Shown here: one piece after another, positions 52,818 through 62,278 of the stretch
Numbering within the stretch: the first letter of the stretch is position 1
Layout of the letters: each line of letters opens with the position of its first letter
Origin: Eutreptiella sp. 'Long Island Sound 2002'
Lineage: Eukaryota > Euglenozoa > Euglenophyceae > Eutreptiales > Eutreptiaceae
Direction of reading: 5' to 3'
Length of the DNA: 64,000 nt
NCBI GenBank assembly: GCA_964036045.1
Contig: OZ038391.1
Span: forward strand, 41,489,621-41,553,620
Translations under genes and position numbers: made by a program
The notes under the pieces: model-generated
The model's database searches: none
Told to the model about the DNA's origin: nothing
Seen by the model: only the letters and a program-made list of their open reading frames with translations

Positions 52818-53822
52818 GAACTCCGCGGGACAGGTCACCTCGAACCCCTTGTTCTGCAATTTGCGGGCCATCCTCATGAAACGGCTTATCTTCTTGGCGT
52901 TGCCGTCATCACCACCTTCATGCTCCCGCTTGGCCCCTTGTTCTCCCTGGGCCTGCGTTTGTGAGCGTGTGGTAGGACCAGACTGCTCTCCAGAGGGCTC
53001 GGAGTTCCCCCCTGGATTAGGGTTGGGGTTGCCTCCGCTCTATTCCGTGTTCTTGTTGTCCTTGTCTGGCTGGCGGTTAGCGCCTCCTCCTCGTCCACCT
53101 TGACTTTTGTCTTGCCCTTGTCCACGTCCTTTCAACTTGCCCTTGCCGGAGTCGTTGCCTTTGCCTTTGCCTCCACCTTTGCCAGAGCCTTTGCCAGGAT
53201 CCTCACCCTTCAGCTTCGCCGACAGGCGCTGCTTGTGATAGCACTCATCCTCGTAGTGCTTCCTCTTCCCACAGAAGGCACAGGTGATTGTACACCTGTA
53301 GTGATCCGGCAGCTTCGCCTTGGCGCCGGTGTTCTTCTCCTGCTGCTTCCCTTGGACTACGAAGCAGTCTCGCTGCTCGCAGTCAGGGGCGTGCTGCAGG
53401 TGGCCCTGCTCATCTCTGGCATCACACCAGAAGAGCTCCTGGACGTTTTCCATGATACGGGCGTGTTTGGGGGTAGTCCCCTGCCCAGGTCTGGATCCTT
53501 GGTACCCTTTGCCATGGCTTCCAGAGCCTCCACCTCCAGGACGGTAGTTGTTCAGGTGCTGGTCGCTTTCTTTCCCCAGCGCCAGCTCCAGGAGTAGAAC
53601 ACATAGATCCTCGTAGTGGAGGGCTCTAGCCTTGCGCTCTGCCGTTGAACGGCACTCGTTCCACAGCTCTCGAGGGAGCTTAGCCACCAACCAGAAAAGC
53701 AGGTCGTCGCTGCTGTAGGAACCGGGCGTCAATCGTCCAGCCCAGTGATCCAGGTCAGCCAAAAGCTCGGAGACCCTGCCAGGTTTGGGGTTGTTGGGCA
53801 GCATGGGCAGGTTCTGGATCTC
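52818..53822 (-). pseudogene. B gag, C-terminal segment
   Basis: Resumes at QNLPMLPNNPKPGRVSELL after the T insertion. Capsid-like part DDLLFWLVAKLPRELWNECRS, then HAPDCEQRDC and CTITCAFCGKRKHYEDECYHKQ (C-x2-C-x4-H-x4-C zinc knuckle with extra Cys), then Gly/Lys-rich repeats. A UAG at 53040-53042 interrupts the frame; it reopens to FMRMARKLQNKGFEVTCPAEF, which aligns with the X gag end. Confidence 0.88.
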
Positions 53823-54294
53823 TGTAATACGGTAGTAACTAACCCCAATTTTGCCAATCCTGCAACTGGTTCAATCTGAACAATAATCTCCAATAATGGG
53901 CCGTATTTCCCAAAACCTATGTTTTCTTGGTGTACTTTGCAGAGAACACAAACCCTCAGATCCCTGGTAGCACTTCTCAAGTCTTGAATTAGTGGAATCT
54001 TGAATATGCTCTCACGGAGTGATTTATTTGCAATCCTGCAACATAGGTTTCAACCTATAAGAGTAGAAGTAGACATATCATTCACACTCAATCAAGAATT
54101 GAGTATCATGCAGAAATGCACATGCACACATGGGTTTCCCATATAGGCAAATCCTAATGTGTGTCTACAAAATCACACTTATGCACTCTTGCACATACAA
54201 AATGCAACCAATTTACTATATAGCGCCCTACACTGAATTCCTAATAGCTACAAAGCTAAATCAGTGTTATGGGGGCAATGCCAAACCCATTGCA
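53823..54294 (-). repeat. 3' LTR of T
   Basis: 472 bp, pairs with 56309-56780. Confidence 0.9.
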
Positions 54295-54954
54295 CTCCCC
54301 TACCAAGCCTGAACATGGCTGCTCAGCCATGTTTGGGCTGAAAATGTACAAACATGGGTTTGGTGTTGTCCCATGGGCAGCCATAGTATAGGGAAAAAAT
54401 GCCTATAAGCATCTGATTTCCATTTAAATCAGTATGTGGGTCTCACCTGCAGTCATACCCACTAAAAGCCCTGCTGGACATGATACAACTTTCCTTTTAT
54501 TTTACAAAAGCATTGCAGCGCTCTCTGTCAAAAAAGCTGCTGTGTGTTCCCTCATCCTGGGCGCCTGGGCTGCCCCCTCACTACTTACTGCAAAAGTTTC
54601 CAACCCTGCAGCTTTCATGAAAAGGAGGGGAAAAAAATACAAACACCCATACCTGCACTGCAGCCCTGGCAAGCTTGCACAAGAGAAATCAGTGGATCAG
54701 GTATACAGGCATGCACAGTGCACAGTGTTGGTAAACATTGCACAGGCAAAGCACTGTGCAGATCTCTGTACTCAGTAAAGTGCAACGCAGCGCTGCACTG
54801 AGTGTGCAGCTGCTGATGGTATAATGCTGATATAATTATCAAAAAATATAGTCATATAACTCAAATGTGAGTAAAATCAGTGCTCAAAAAGCAAACACAA
54901 GCAGAAGCACTTAAGCGTGCAACCCTTGAAACAAAAGTTGTACCAGCTTTGTTA
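54295..54954. other. T non-coding interior
   Basis: No gene seen apart from the purine tract at 54295-54304. It contains CAGTGCACAGTG-type and TTGCACAGGCAAAGCACTGTGC-like palindromic runs around 54715-54765. Confidence 0.45.
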
Positions 54955-56014
54955 TCACACGCTGTAGCTGCACACGCTGTCCTCCTCGCCGCCCTCTTTT
55001 TGTTCTCCTGACAGTCGCGTCGTTGTCGCTTTCACTGGATGCTTGAAACTGTTGTCGCCGTTGCATCTTGCCACTTGTCTGCTGTCGCCCTTTTGGATCA
55101 GCGTAGCGTGTTCCATAGTCGCCATATTCCCTAGGACTCGTGTCCTCGAATCCTTCTGCTTCTGTGATGTCCTCCCTTTCACTTGGGCTCTTGTCGTAAC
55201 CAGTCCGTGCCTTGGTTTTTGTTTTTCGAACACTTCGCTCCAGCTTGCGTCCATCATCGGCACCGCCATTCAGCTCTCCCTCCGGCTATCTGGTCCTCAT
55301 CTCCTTCATCTCTCCTCTTTTGCACCTTGCCGGGTTTGCCTTCTCGTAGTTCATCGTCGCCTTATCTCCTCTCGTGTCCCTCACGCCCTTGGTCACTTCG
55401 TACTTGCTCGCCAACTGCTGTAAATATCCCTGTATTTGGTCATGGCAGGGCAATACCTCCACTCGGCTCCTCAGTTCTTGTATTTGTCGCTGTCCTACCG
55501 TCAGTGGCAACAAGATCTTGCCCAGAACCATCTTGACCTCCTCCATCCGTTGTTCGAAGGTCGCCAACAGCGCGCTACTCCTTTCCATCAGTCTTCGCGC
55601 AGCTCTTACCAGCTCCTCTTGCTGCTCTTTGAGCTTCGTAGTCTCCTTCTCGAGCTGCTTGTTTTGGACTTCCCATATTGCTTGCTCTGCACGATTGCGG
55701 CTTCGCTGATCCTCATCTTTCGCCTGTTCCTCTAAATCCTTCCGCCGTATTTGCTGCTGCAGGCGTGTTGCAAACTCCGTAAACGCCTGCTGCAACCACT
55801 GGGTCATGGCTTTTGCCTCCTGGTCCCATACCTTGTGTCGCGCAGCGTGCTCACGGTCCACGGTGATCTCCAAGGCACACTGCAGCTGCGTCAGCCTCTG
55901 CCGTGCTGCTTGCTCGCCCCTCCAACTTCTTTGCACGGCATTCCCAGGTGTCGTTGTCATGGTAATCGTCACGTTGTTCCCAGCCGTCCAGGCTCCTGTA
56001 TACAGGCAAAACAT
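54955..56014 (-). pseudogene. Gag-like coiled-coil protein of T
   Basis: The first part (56014-55286, 242 aa) is dominated by a long coiled coil rich in Gln, Glu and Arg (about residues 30-170, for example LQQQIRRKDLEEQAKDEDQR and LEKETTKLKEQQEELVRAAR). A UAG at 55286-55288 interrupts it. The same frame reopens as PEGELNGGADDGRKLE and continues to a basic tail with TVRRTKRGRRGG near 54985. Coiled coil plus basic tail fits a Gag that binds RNA. There is no zinc knuckle. The first Met may not be the true start. Confidence 0.6.
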
Positions 56015-56308
56015 GGCGCACAGTGGCAGAACTCCTCGAACGCAACCGTACTGACGAGCGCGTGCTTACGCCATTTTTACCACGTCTGTGGTCGTCTTTT
56101 GATACAAAACCGTCACATTCACTGGAGTCACGGCGCCTTCTGCTGAAATTTCTGGTCCCTACAGTACTCTCGCTCAGCAGGACTGGCGCTGCGATACTTG
56201 CGGTTGCCACAGCTGCTCGCCCGTCGATCTGGAGGTCTTCGGGTCTTCATTTTGCAGGGCTAAAAATTGGACTCCAGCTCCAAATACACCAATCAGGGGC
56301 AAAGAAAT

Positions 56309-56780
56309 TGTAATACGGTAGTAACTAACCCCAATTGTGCCACTCCTGCAACTGGTTCAATCTGAACAATAATCTCCAATAATGGGCCGTATTTCCCAAA
56401 ACCTATGTTTTCTTGGTGTACTTGGCAGAGAACACAAACCCTCAGATCCCTGGTAGCACTTCTCAAGTCTTGAATTAGTGGAATCTTGAATATGCTCTCA
56501 CGGAGTGATCCATTTGCAATCCTGCAACATAGGTTGCAACCTATAAAAGTAGAAGTAGACATATCATTCACACTCAATCAAGAATTGAGTATCATGCAGA
56601 AACGCACATGCACACATGGGTTTCCCATGTAGGCAAATCCTAATGTGTGTCTACAAAATCACACCTATGCACTCTTGCACATACAAAATGCAACCAATTT
56701 ACTATATAGCGCCCTACACTGAATTCCTAATAGCTACAAAGCTAAATCAGTGTTATGGGGGCAATGCCAAACCCATTGCA
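56309..56780 (-). repeat. 5' LTR of T
   Basis: 472 bp, pairs with 53823-54294. Confidence 0.9.
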
Positions 56781-58262
56781 ATCTCGGCCCTGATGGAGAG
56801 GTCGGTTTCATAGGTCGGGTACTGCCTCTCCAAGGCAACCAACACATCGGCAAAGGTGGCTGATTTAGTCACCATCTGTTTGACCTCCTTCTCCAGGTAC
56901 TTGGTCTTGCAACACTGCAGGAGCACATCGCACTTGACCCGTCCACTAGCGTGGGTTTGGCCGGTAAATCGGAGAAACCGGCCAAAATTCTCAGCGAACT
57001 CGCTGAGGTCCTTGCCCGTGAACTCAGGCAGGTTCACCACGATCTTGGAGGTGGCTATAGCCTTAGCCTCCTGAGACCTGCGTCCCTCAGGGCGTCGGGT
57101 CTTCCTCTTCTCCTTCTTCTTCTTCCCACTTGGGTTCTCGGGGTCCTCCGGGTCGTCGGCCTCCGAGGGCGAAGCAGAAGTCATCGACGGCGGCTCATCA
57201 TCGGAGGGGTCTCCGCCTAGATCACTAGAGTCATAGGGCTCCACGTCAACCATTGCCCTCAGGGCTGTCAGCCCCAGCCGGTCCAGCTCGGCTCTCGTAG
57301 AATTTGCCACGTGGCTGTAGGGCGGCTGGGCCATTCTCGGTACGAAAGAGCTTCTCGGTATCGCTGCAGGGGTCGGCATCGGTCGGCTCCTCAGGCTCCC
57401 CAGGGTGTTTGTCAGCCCTGCCACCAGGTGGTTGGCCTGTACTCGATGGGGTGACATTCCCACCGTCGTAGGTGACGCTTGGGGCGGTATCAGGGGCTCC
57501 AGTTTATCTCGAATCTCTTGAGTGAGGTCGCCAACAATTTTAGAGGTGGCTCCTCGGAGCACCTCGTTGATCTCCGACCGCGTCAGGGACCTGTTGGAGG
57601 ATCTCCCCGATCCTCTACTCCTGCTCCCGCATGACTCAGGTCCTCTCCTCAACCCACTCAAGGTTGCATACCCAGGAACATCCACATAGGCTCCCGTAGC
57701 TGGTAGAGGATGGTGATAGTCAGCCGCATACCATCGCGGCGCAGAACTGGAGGTCACCGGCTCACTGGTAGTAGTTGCCTCTGGAAACGCAGTGGTAGGT
57801 GGGTTCACACCATAGGCAGGTAGGCATACCAGTAAAGCCTGTGCCCTCAGCCATAGGCGGGTTGGTTATGGGTGTGGATGTTGCAGCGGCTGGGTCTGGA
57901 GTTGGGACTGTGGTGGTTATAGGAGAGGGTGATGCGTGGAGGCCAGAAGCACTTGGTGCGCCCTCGAAGGTAGGATCATTCGTCGGGTCGTGCCCTTGAT
58001 CTGCTCCTTCGTCTGCTATGCTTTCTCCAGCATCCTCCTCACTCTCTCTCTTTCTCTTCACAGGATGGGTGTCCACCTCCTCGACTGAGAGGGCCCGGAA
58101 GGCCGACTGAAGTCCTTCCATCGAATCCTCCGCCACGTCCACTGGCCCATGTAAGGGCTCCGAAGGTACAGCGCTAGGTCCAGGTCCAGGTTCACCAGGT
58201 GCTGGCATTGCTGGTGCCTCAGGCGCCGTCTTCACGTCAGTGTCCTCTTTCTTGGTGTCCAT
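56781..58262 (-). pseudogene. B gag, N-terminal segment
   Basis: Starts MDTKKEDTDVKTAPEAPA at 58262, 102 bases inside the LTR. An acidic Pro-rich first part contains KRKRESEEDAGES. A frameshift near 57825 moves into the frame beginning NPPTTAFPEATTTSEP. Then RSLTRSEINEVLRG, a Ser/Asp-rich acidic stretch with KKKKEKRKTRRPEGRR, and the capsid-like NLPEFTGKDLSEFAENFGRFLRF up to YETDLSIRAEI at the T insertion. It matches the X gag region ELPEFDPKNLPEWAEEFAEFLLL. Confidence 0.88.
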
Positions 58263-58346
58263 ATTCGTTCGCCCTTCTTGCTTATATATGAGTGATCTCG
58301 GCGCACTGGATGTACGGCACGGGGTTGCTGCCGTTACGCAGAGACA

Positions 58347-58363
58347 GTCTGCCTCTTGCTACC
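58347..58363 (-). other. Primer binding site of B
   Basis: (T)GGTAGCAAGAGGCAGAC follows the 5' LTR on the - strand; the T is the last LTR base. Close to the initiator tRNA-Met complement, with one extra A. Confidence 0.6.
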
Positions 58364-59156
58364 AGAAGGTTTTATAGTGATTTCAACACTGTGTGTTTGT
58401 TGTGCCTCTCCTGCTGCTTGCTGCTGGTGTAAGGTTTCCTGCTGCTTGTTTTTGATGAGGAAAATGTTTTATTGCTGAAATACAACCGATCCAGGATATC
58501 CCAAGCCAGAGATAAGCAAGTAGAAGATAAACAGGATCAAAGCATGAAGGGCTGCAGTCACAAAGAGTTAGATAAAGAAAGCTATCAACAATAGACCACA
58601 GCAATTAGCATACATTGCAACTCAGGATGAAATATTTTACATGTTTGAGAGAAACTGATTGAAAAGCTGCCCCAAGGGCTCCCTCTCATCCACAGTGCCA
58701 TCTTGAGATGTGCACTCTTTGTTTTTGGGTCCCATAGGTGCTGAGGTGGCATGGCATGTGGCGATGAGGTCACTGCCATGTCACATGGGATATTCCTACT
58801 TAGCTAGGCTGACTGGGAATTGAACCCAGGACCTCTCAAAAAGAGGTGCCCCAGCCCCCTAGGGTGCATACCACTAGGATAGCTAAGAATTCATGAGAAA
58901 ACATAGATAAATTCATAGGCTCTGCCTTCAGTATATCAGTGCCTCAGCAACCCAGGAAAAGATGTTTTAGTGCCTATGGCTTGGGGATAACGGGGTCCAC
59001 ACCACATCCTGATTTAGTGTTTGGTTCCATAGGTCAAAATGTGTTATCACCACTTTTGGTTGGGCCAATACTAAGATAGAAATGCCTGTGTGCTTAGAGC
59101 ACCTCTAATACAACTAAAGTATACCCTAAAGCATTGGAAAAGCACTTTTTCTTACT
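58364..59156 (-). repeat. 5' LTR of B (R2 family)
   Basis: 793 bp, same length as 25715-26507 and very similar. It contains the second tRNA-like copy at 58800-58886. Confidence 0.9.
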
Positions 59157-59161
59157 GGGGG

Positions 59162-60811
59162 TGTACCTGCATTAGGTTTAACCTCATTCATGGCACGTAG
59201 GTTACCCCTCCCTTTACCACCTCCCTGGTTGGTGTTAGTGGGATTTTTAGGCCCTTTCCGTTCGCCACGTTTGGGGGTAGGGGTACCACCTCGACCCATG
59301 TGCTTCTTGAGGAATTTCTCCATGTGGGAGTCATTCTCCCTCTCAAGAGCTAGCTCAATCAGCAGGTCCACCAGTTCGTCGTACGAGTGGGTCCGGCTTT
59401 TCCTCTCAGAGGTAGCGCGGCAGTCATCCCACGTACGTTGGGGGATCTTACTCATGAGCCACAGGTGGGGCTCAGTGGCTCCGTAGGAGCCCACGTTCAT
59501 CTGTGAAAACAGATACTCTAGGTCGCACACGTATTCAGAGACTCGCGCAGCGGAAGGAAACTCAGGGAGCATAGGTAGCTCCTCTATCTGTGTGCGCACA
59601 CTGAGGTCAGTCTCATAAACTGGGAATGTTTTCTCCAATTTTTGGAGTACCCCTACCCAGGTTGAACAGGTTTTCACAATCTGTTTCACCTGTTTTTGCA
59701 AAAATTTCTTTTTGCAGGAGCGTTTCAGCAAGGAGCATTTTGTGGCCACATCCACATGGGATTGGCCAGTGAGCAAAAGAAACTCAGCAAATTCTTCTGC
59801 CCATTCAGGCAGATTTTTCGGGTCGAATTCCGGCAGTTCTAGCTGGATGTTCGCCTGGGCAATAGGTCTGCCCATCTTCCCACCCCCCGGGGTTAGGCCA
59901 GAAGGAGAAGGAGATACGCCGGCAAGAGGTGCCAGGGCTGACAGCCCTCTTTTCTCAGTCTCCGTCACCGGCACGTCCTGTAGTTCAGCAATAGGGACAG
60001 TCCTAGCGCGAGGATGGAAAGGGCTGGGGCAAGTCACCTTGGGTAGCAACCTGGACACCCTTGATCTTTTGATATCATCAGCCAACGTGCTCAATCCGGG
60101 TGAAGGTGAGAGTAGCGCTGGCTTGGGTAAGGGTTCAGTGATACCCAATTTAGCCCCGACAGCCTCTGACAGAGCTGTCACATCCGGGTCTTCCGATCCG
60201 GATAGAAGTTTGGCCAAAAGTTCGGCCGTACGATCCATAGCCCCATGGGTGGGCTCTGGGCGAAGAGGATCCATTATCGGCAGGTCTAGATGCCTTGCTC
60301 TCGGGTTTTCGTGTACGCTCGGTCGTCTCGGTAGTGATACTGTGTCCCCCATGTCTGTAGATTGCCCAGAATAGAGGAAGGAGCCCATCTCAGCTTGGGG
60401 CGGCGACCCGAGAGCATCAAGAGGTATTTCTCCATCTTCTCCTACAGTGGACTTGTGGTACTCTTCGTGGAGCATGAACTCGTCCATCCTCTCTCGTAGG
60501 TCCTCTTGTTCTCCAGGACCAACTCCAAGTACGGTAGAAGACGAGGCCGGACAAGCCGGCCGGGCGATGGAAGCTTAGACACGCCTGCGGAGCCTTTGCA
60601 GGCTGTCTTCACCATGGGCCGCTAAGGTTTCCATGGTTAATGGGATTCTTCTGGGCGGATTTATTTCCGCCCTTCTGTGCTCTGGATCTTCCTGAGACCC
60701 AGATGCTGCTCTGAGTGGCGGTTCACTCTTTGGGTGGGCTACACTGCCATGTTGCACTTGTACACTTCTGATCAGCCAGGTTCGGGAGGACAGTTGAGTG
60801 GACATGTTCAA
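59162..60811 (-). pseudogene. X gag, N-terminal segment
   Basis: From a Met at 60811 the frame meets TAA at 60575-60577, then reopens and runs to the B insertion. It carries LLAKLLSGSEDPDVTALSEA, the capsid-like ELPEFDPKNLPEWAEEFAEFLLL, then CSLLKRSCKKKFLQKQVKQIV, ATEPHLWLMSKIPQRTWDDC and a Gly/Lys-rich run, ending NEVKPNAGTPP. Gag continues at 25714. The listed residues after TPP in the uninterrupted ORF come from the B LTR. The same structural region is truncated in W. Confidence 0.9.
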
Positions 60812-60875
60812 TGTGCTTTTCAGTGTGCTTTTCTTGTGCTTCTGCTCAGAGTCGGTTCGAAAGGTTCTCAGGGTT

Positions 60876-60888
60876 TGCCTGTGCTACC
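60876..60888 (-). other. Primer binding site of X
   Basis: GGTAGCACAGGC follows the 5' LTR on the - strand. One base differs from the A1 site, and the leading T has mutated to C. Confidence 0.55.
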
Positions 60889-61867
60889 GGAAAGATGTCC
60901 TTGATTAGTGCCCTATAAGCTTTTGATGAAATCCTGCAAGTTTTTTATGGTGAAATACCAAACCAAAGCAGCAAGTAGAGCAAGAACAGGATGTGGATTG
61001 AATCAATGATTGATTTTGGAATCCAGTGTAACACAGAAGGGCTGCAGATAGACAAAGCAGGTATAAACACAAAGATTCAATCACAAATGGATAATACAAA
61101 AGGTTTTATATGACCCTGGGACCTTGTGATAACCAGAGCTGTGTTAAATTCAATGCAACTTGGACCTCGTCCACATTGTAGCCCTTGAATTTCGAAATGT
61201 CATAGCCAAAAACCACTTCCCAGTTTGGTGGAGAGCTGCCTTCCATGCGCATCGGCACGTAGTATTTCACCAAAACTTTCAACTCCACTTCAGGTCGCTC
61301 CTTGGCTGGGCTAAATCGAAACTATAAATTCAGTTGGATTGAATTTAACACAGCTCTACTTATGACAGGGTCCTAGGGAAAACGGGGCTGACTCTAGCCT
61401 CAAAGATAGCATCAAGCACTTCATGTGCACTCTTTTGGGTGAAATGGTGCTGGTTAGGAATGTGGGGCATAGGTGTCAGGCCAGACACAGAATATGACTT
61501 GGCCAAGGAACTGAATTCAGAAACAGTTAAAAAGTAGAGCCACAATAAGTGGTAGAAACAATTGAGTATAGGGGTCTTGGGGTGGGAGACCACTAGGCTT
61601 AACCTCCAAGGCCTAAAGCATGAAATGCCTATTCTATTTCGGTATATCCTCCATGAAGGAAGATACCTCCGCTCAGTTGAGTGGTAGGGGTGAACTTCAT
61701 GGGGGGGCTAGGGTTACAACCCTAGTTACTTTGAGAAAGTGTACTAAAAGCTTCAAAAGAGTGATAAAAATACTTAAGTTAGTCTTAGCATCAACAAAAG
61801 GGTTTTAAGGGGGGCTTGGCCTGGATCAAGCCCTCCAAGAAAGACATGGCAGTGACTTATTCTTACT
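60889..61867 (-). repeat. 5' LTR of X (R1 family, copy 3)
   Basis: 979 bp including a 265-bp MITE; without it the length (about 712) matches the 3' LTR. On the element strand it starts AGTAAGAATAAGTCAC. Confidence 0.85.
61114..61378. mobile_element. MITE-like element in X 5' LTR
   Basis: Absent from the other two R1 LTRs. Terminal inverted repeats of about 47 bp (CCCTGGGACC... against CCCTAGGACC... on the other strand) share AGAGCTGTGTTAAATTCAAT. Between them is an open frame on the - strand of 60 codons including the left repeat (PPNWEVVFGYDISKFKGYN). The target duplication is unclear because the site is an A-run. A non-autonomous DNA transposon is the simplest reading. Confidence 0.75.
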
Positions 61868-61872
61868 TTGAG

Positions 61873-62278
61873 TGGCAGTTACTCCCACCCCTCTGTATGG
61901 CTGTTTGGTTGGCAGGGCGTTCATTTTGAGCGCCGACAAGTTTGGTTGGCTAGGCAGTTGCCCCGGGTGGCGGTTGCATAGACCAGCCTTTGGCTGTTTA
62001 GTGAGGTAGGACGTGACCTTCGTCCGCTTTGTTTTTTAGGCCTTGACCCAGCTGGGCCTCTTTTAGGGGAATAGTTAAACTTGGTTCCCTGTTGGTTCCC
62101 CTGTTCTTTGGGCGCAAAGCCTGTACCCTCCCCCTGTTGGTAAGGGTGTTGCGACGCCCCAGGGAGGAGTCCCTCACTAGGTGGGACAGCGCAGTGAAGC
62201 GCTACACCCTGGCCAGTTTTTGGCCTGATTTTTTTCCATGCAAACGGCGCCTTCGCCGTGGGGTCGTGTGGACCCCAG
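61873..62278. other. Unassigned 406 bp
   Basis: Between the X 5' LTR and a G-type LTR. I see no gene, repeat partner or motif. Confidence 0.5.

Larger units (their letters stand above)
53823..56780 (-). mobile_element. Element T: gag-only LTR element in B gag
   Basis: LTRs of 472 bp (53823-54294 and 56309-56780) with TG...CA ends and about ten differences by eye. ATCTC flanks both sides (53818-53822, 56781-56785). A GGTAGGGGAG purine tract touches the left LTR on the - strand, giving - orientation. The interior of about 2 kb has one Gag-like ORF and no pol, so it depends on other elements for replication. I find no initiator-Met primer site. Confidence 0.92.
25715..59156 (-). mobile_element. 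Element B: chromodomain Ty3-type retrotransposon in X gag
   Basis: LTRs of 793 bp each (25715-26507 and 58364-59156) with AG...CT ends, flanked by GGGGG on both sides (25710-25714 and 59157-59161). On the - strand: primer site, gag, protease with methyltransferase-like domain, RT, RNase H, integrase, chromodomain, a 2.5-kb non-coding region, LTR. It is interrupted by T in gag and G in the non-coding region. Without those it would be about 11.5 kb. Gag and pol have a few frameshifts, two of them at homopolymer runs. Confidence 0.93.
5783..61867 (-). mobile_element. Element X: old chromodomain Ty3-type retrotransposon, heavily nested
   Basis: The 3' LTR (5783-6494) and 5' LTR (60889-61867, enlarged by a MITE) belong to one family. 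Flanks are TCGAG (5778-5782) and TTGAG (61868-61872), a 5-bp duplication with one mismatch. On the - strand the order is LTR, primer site, gag (60811 to 59162, then 25714 to 25184), pol (25183 to 23194, then 12219 to 9356), long non-coding region, purine tract, LTR. Elements A1 and B interrupt it. Removing each with one copy of its target duplication gives continuous coding: AKC then RYKTK in RT, and AGTPP then LFYCK in Gag. Several stops and frameshifts show it is dead. Confidence 0.9.

Noticed and set aside
61106-61288. Independent 60-aa gene
   Set aside because: Lies within the MITE and includes its inverted repeat; not called as a gene.
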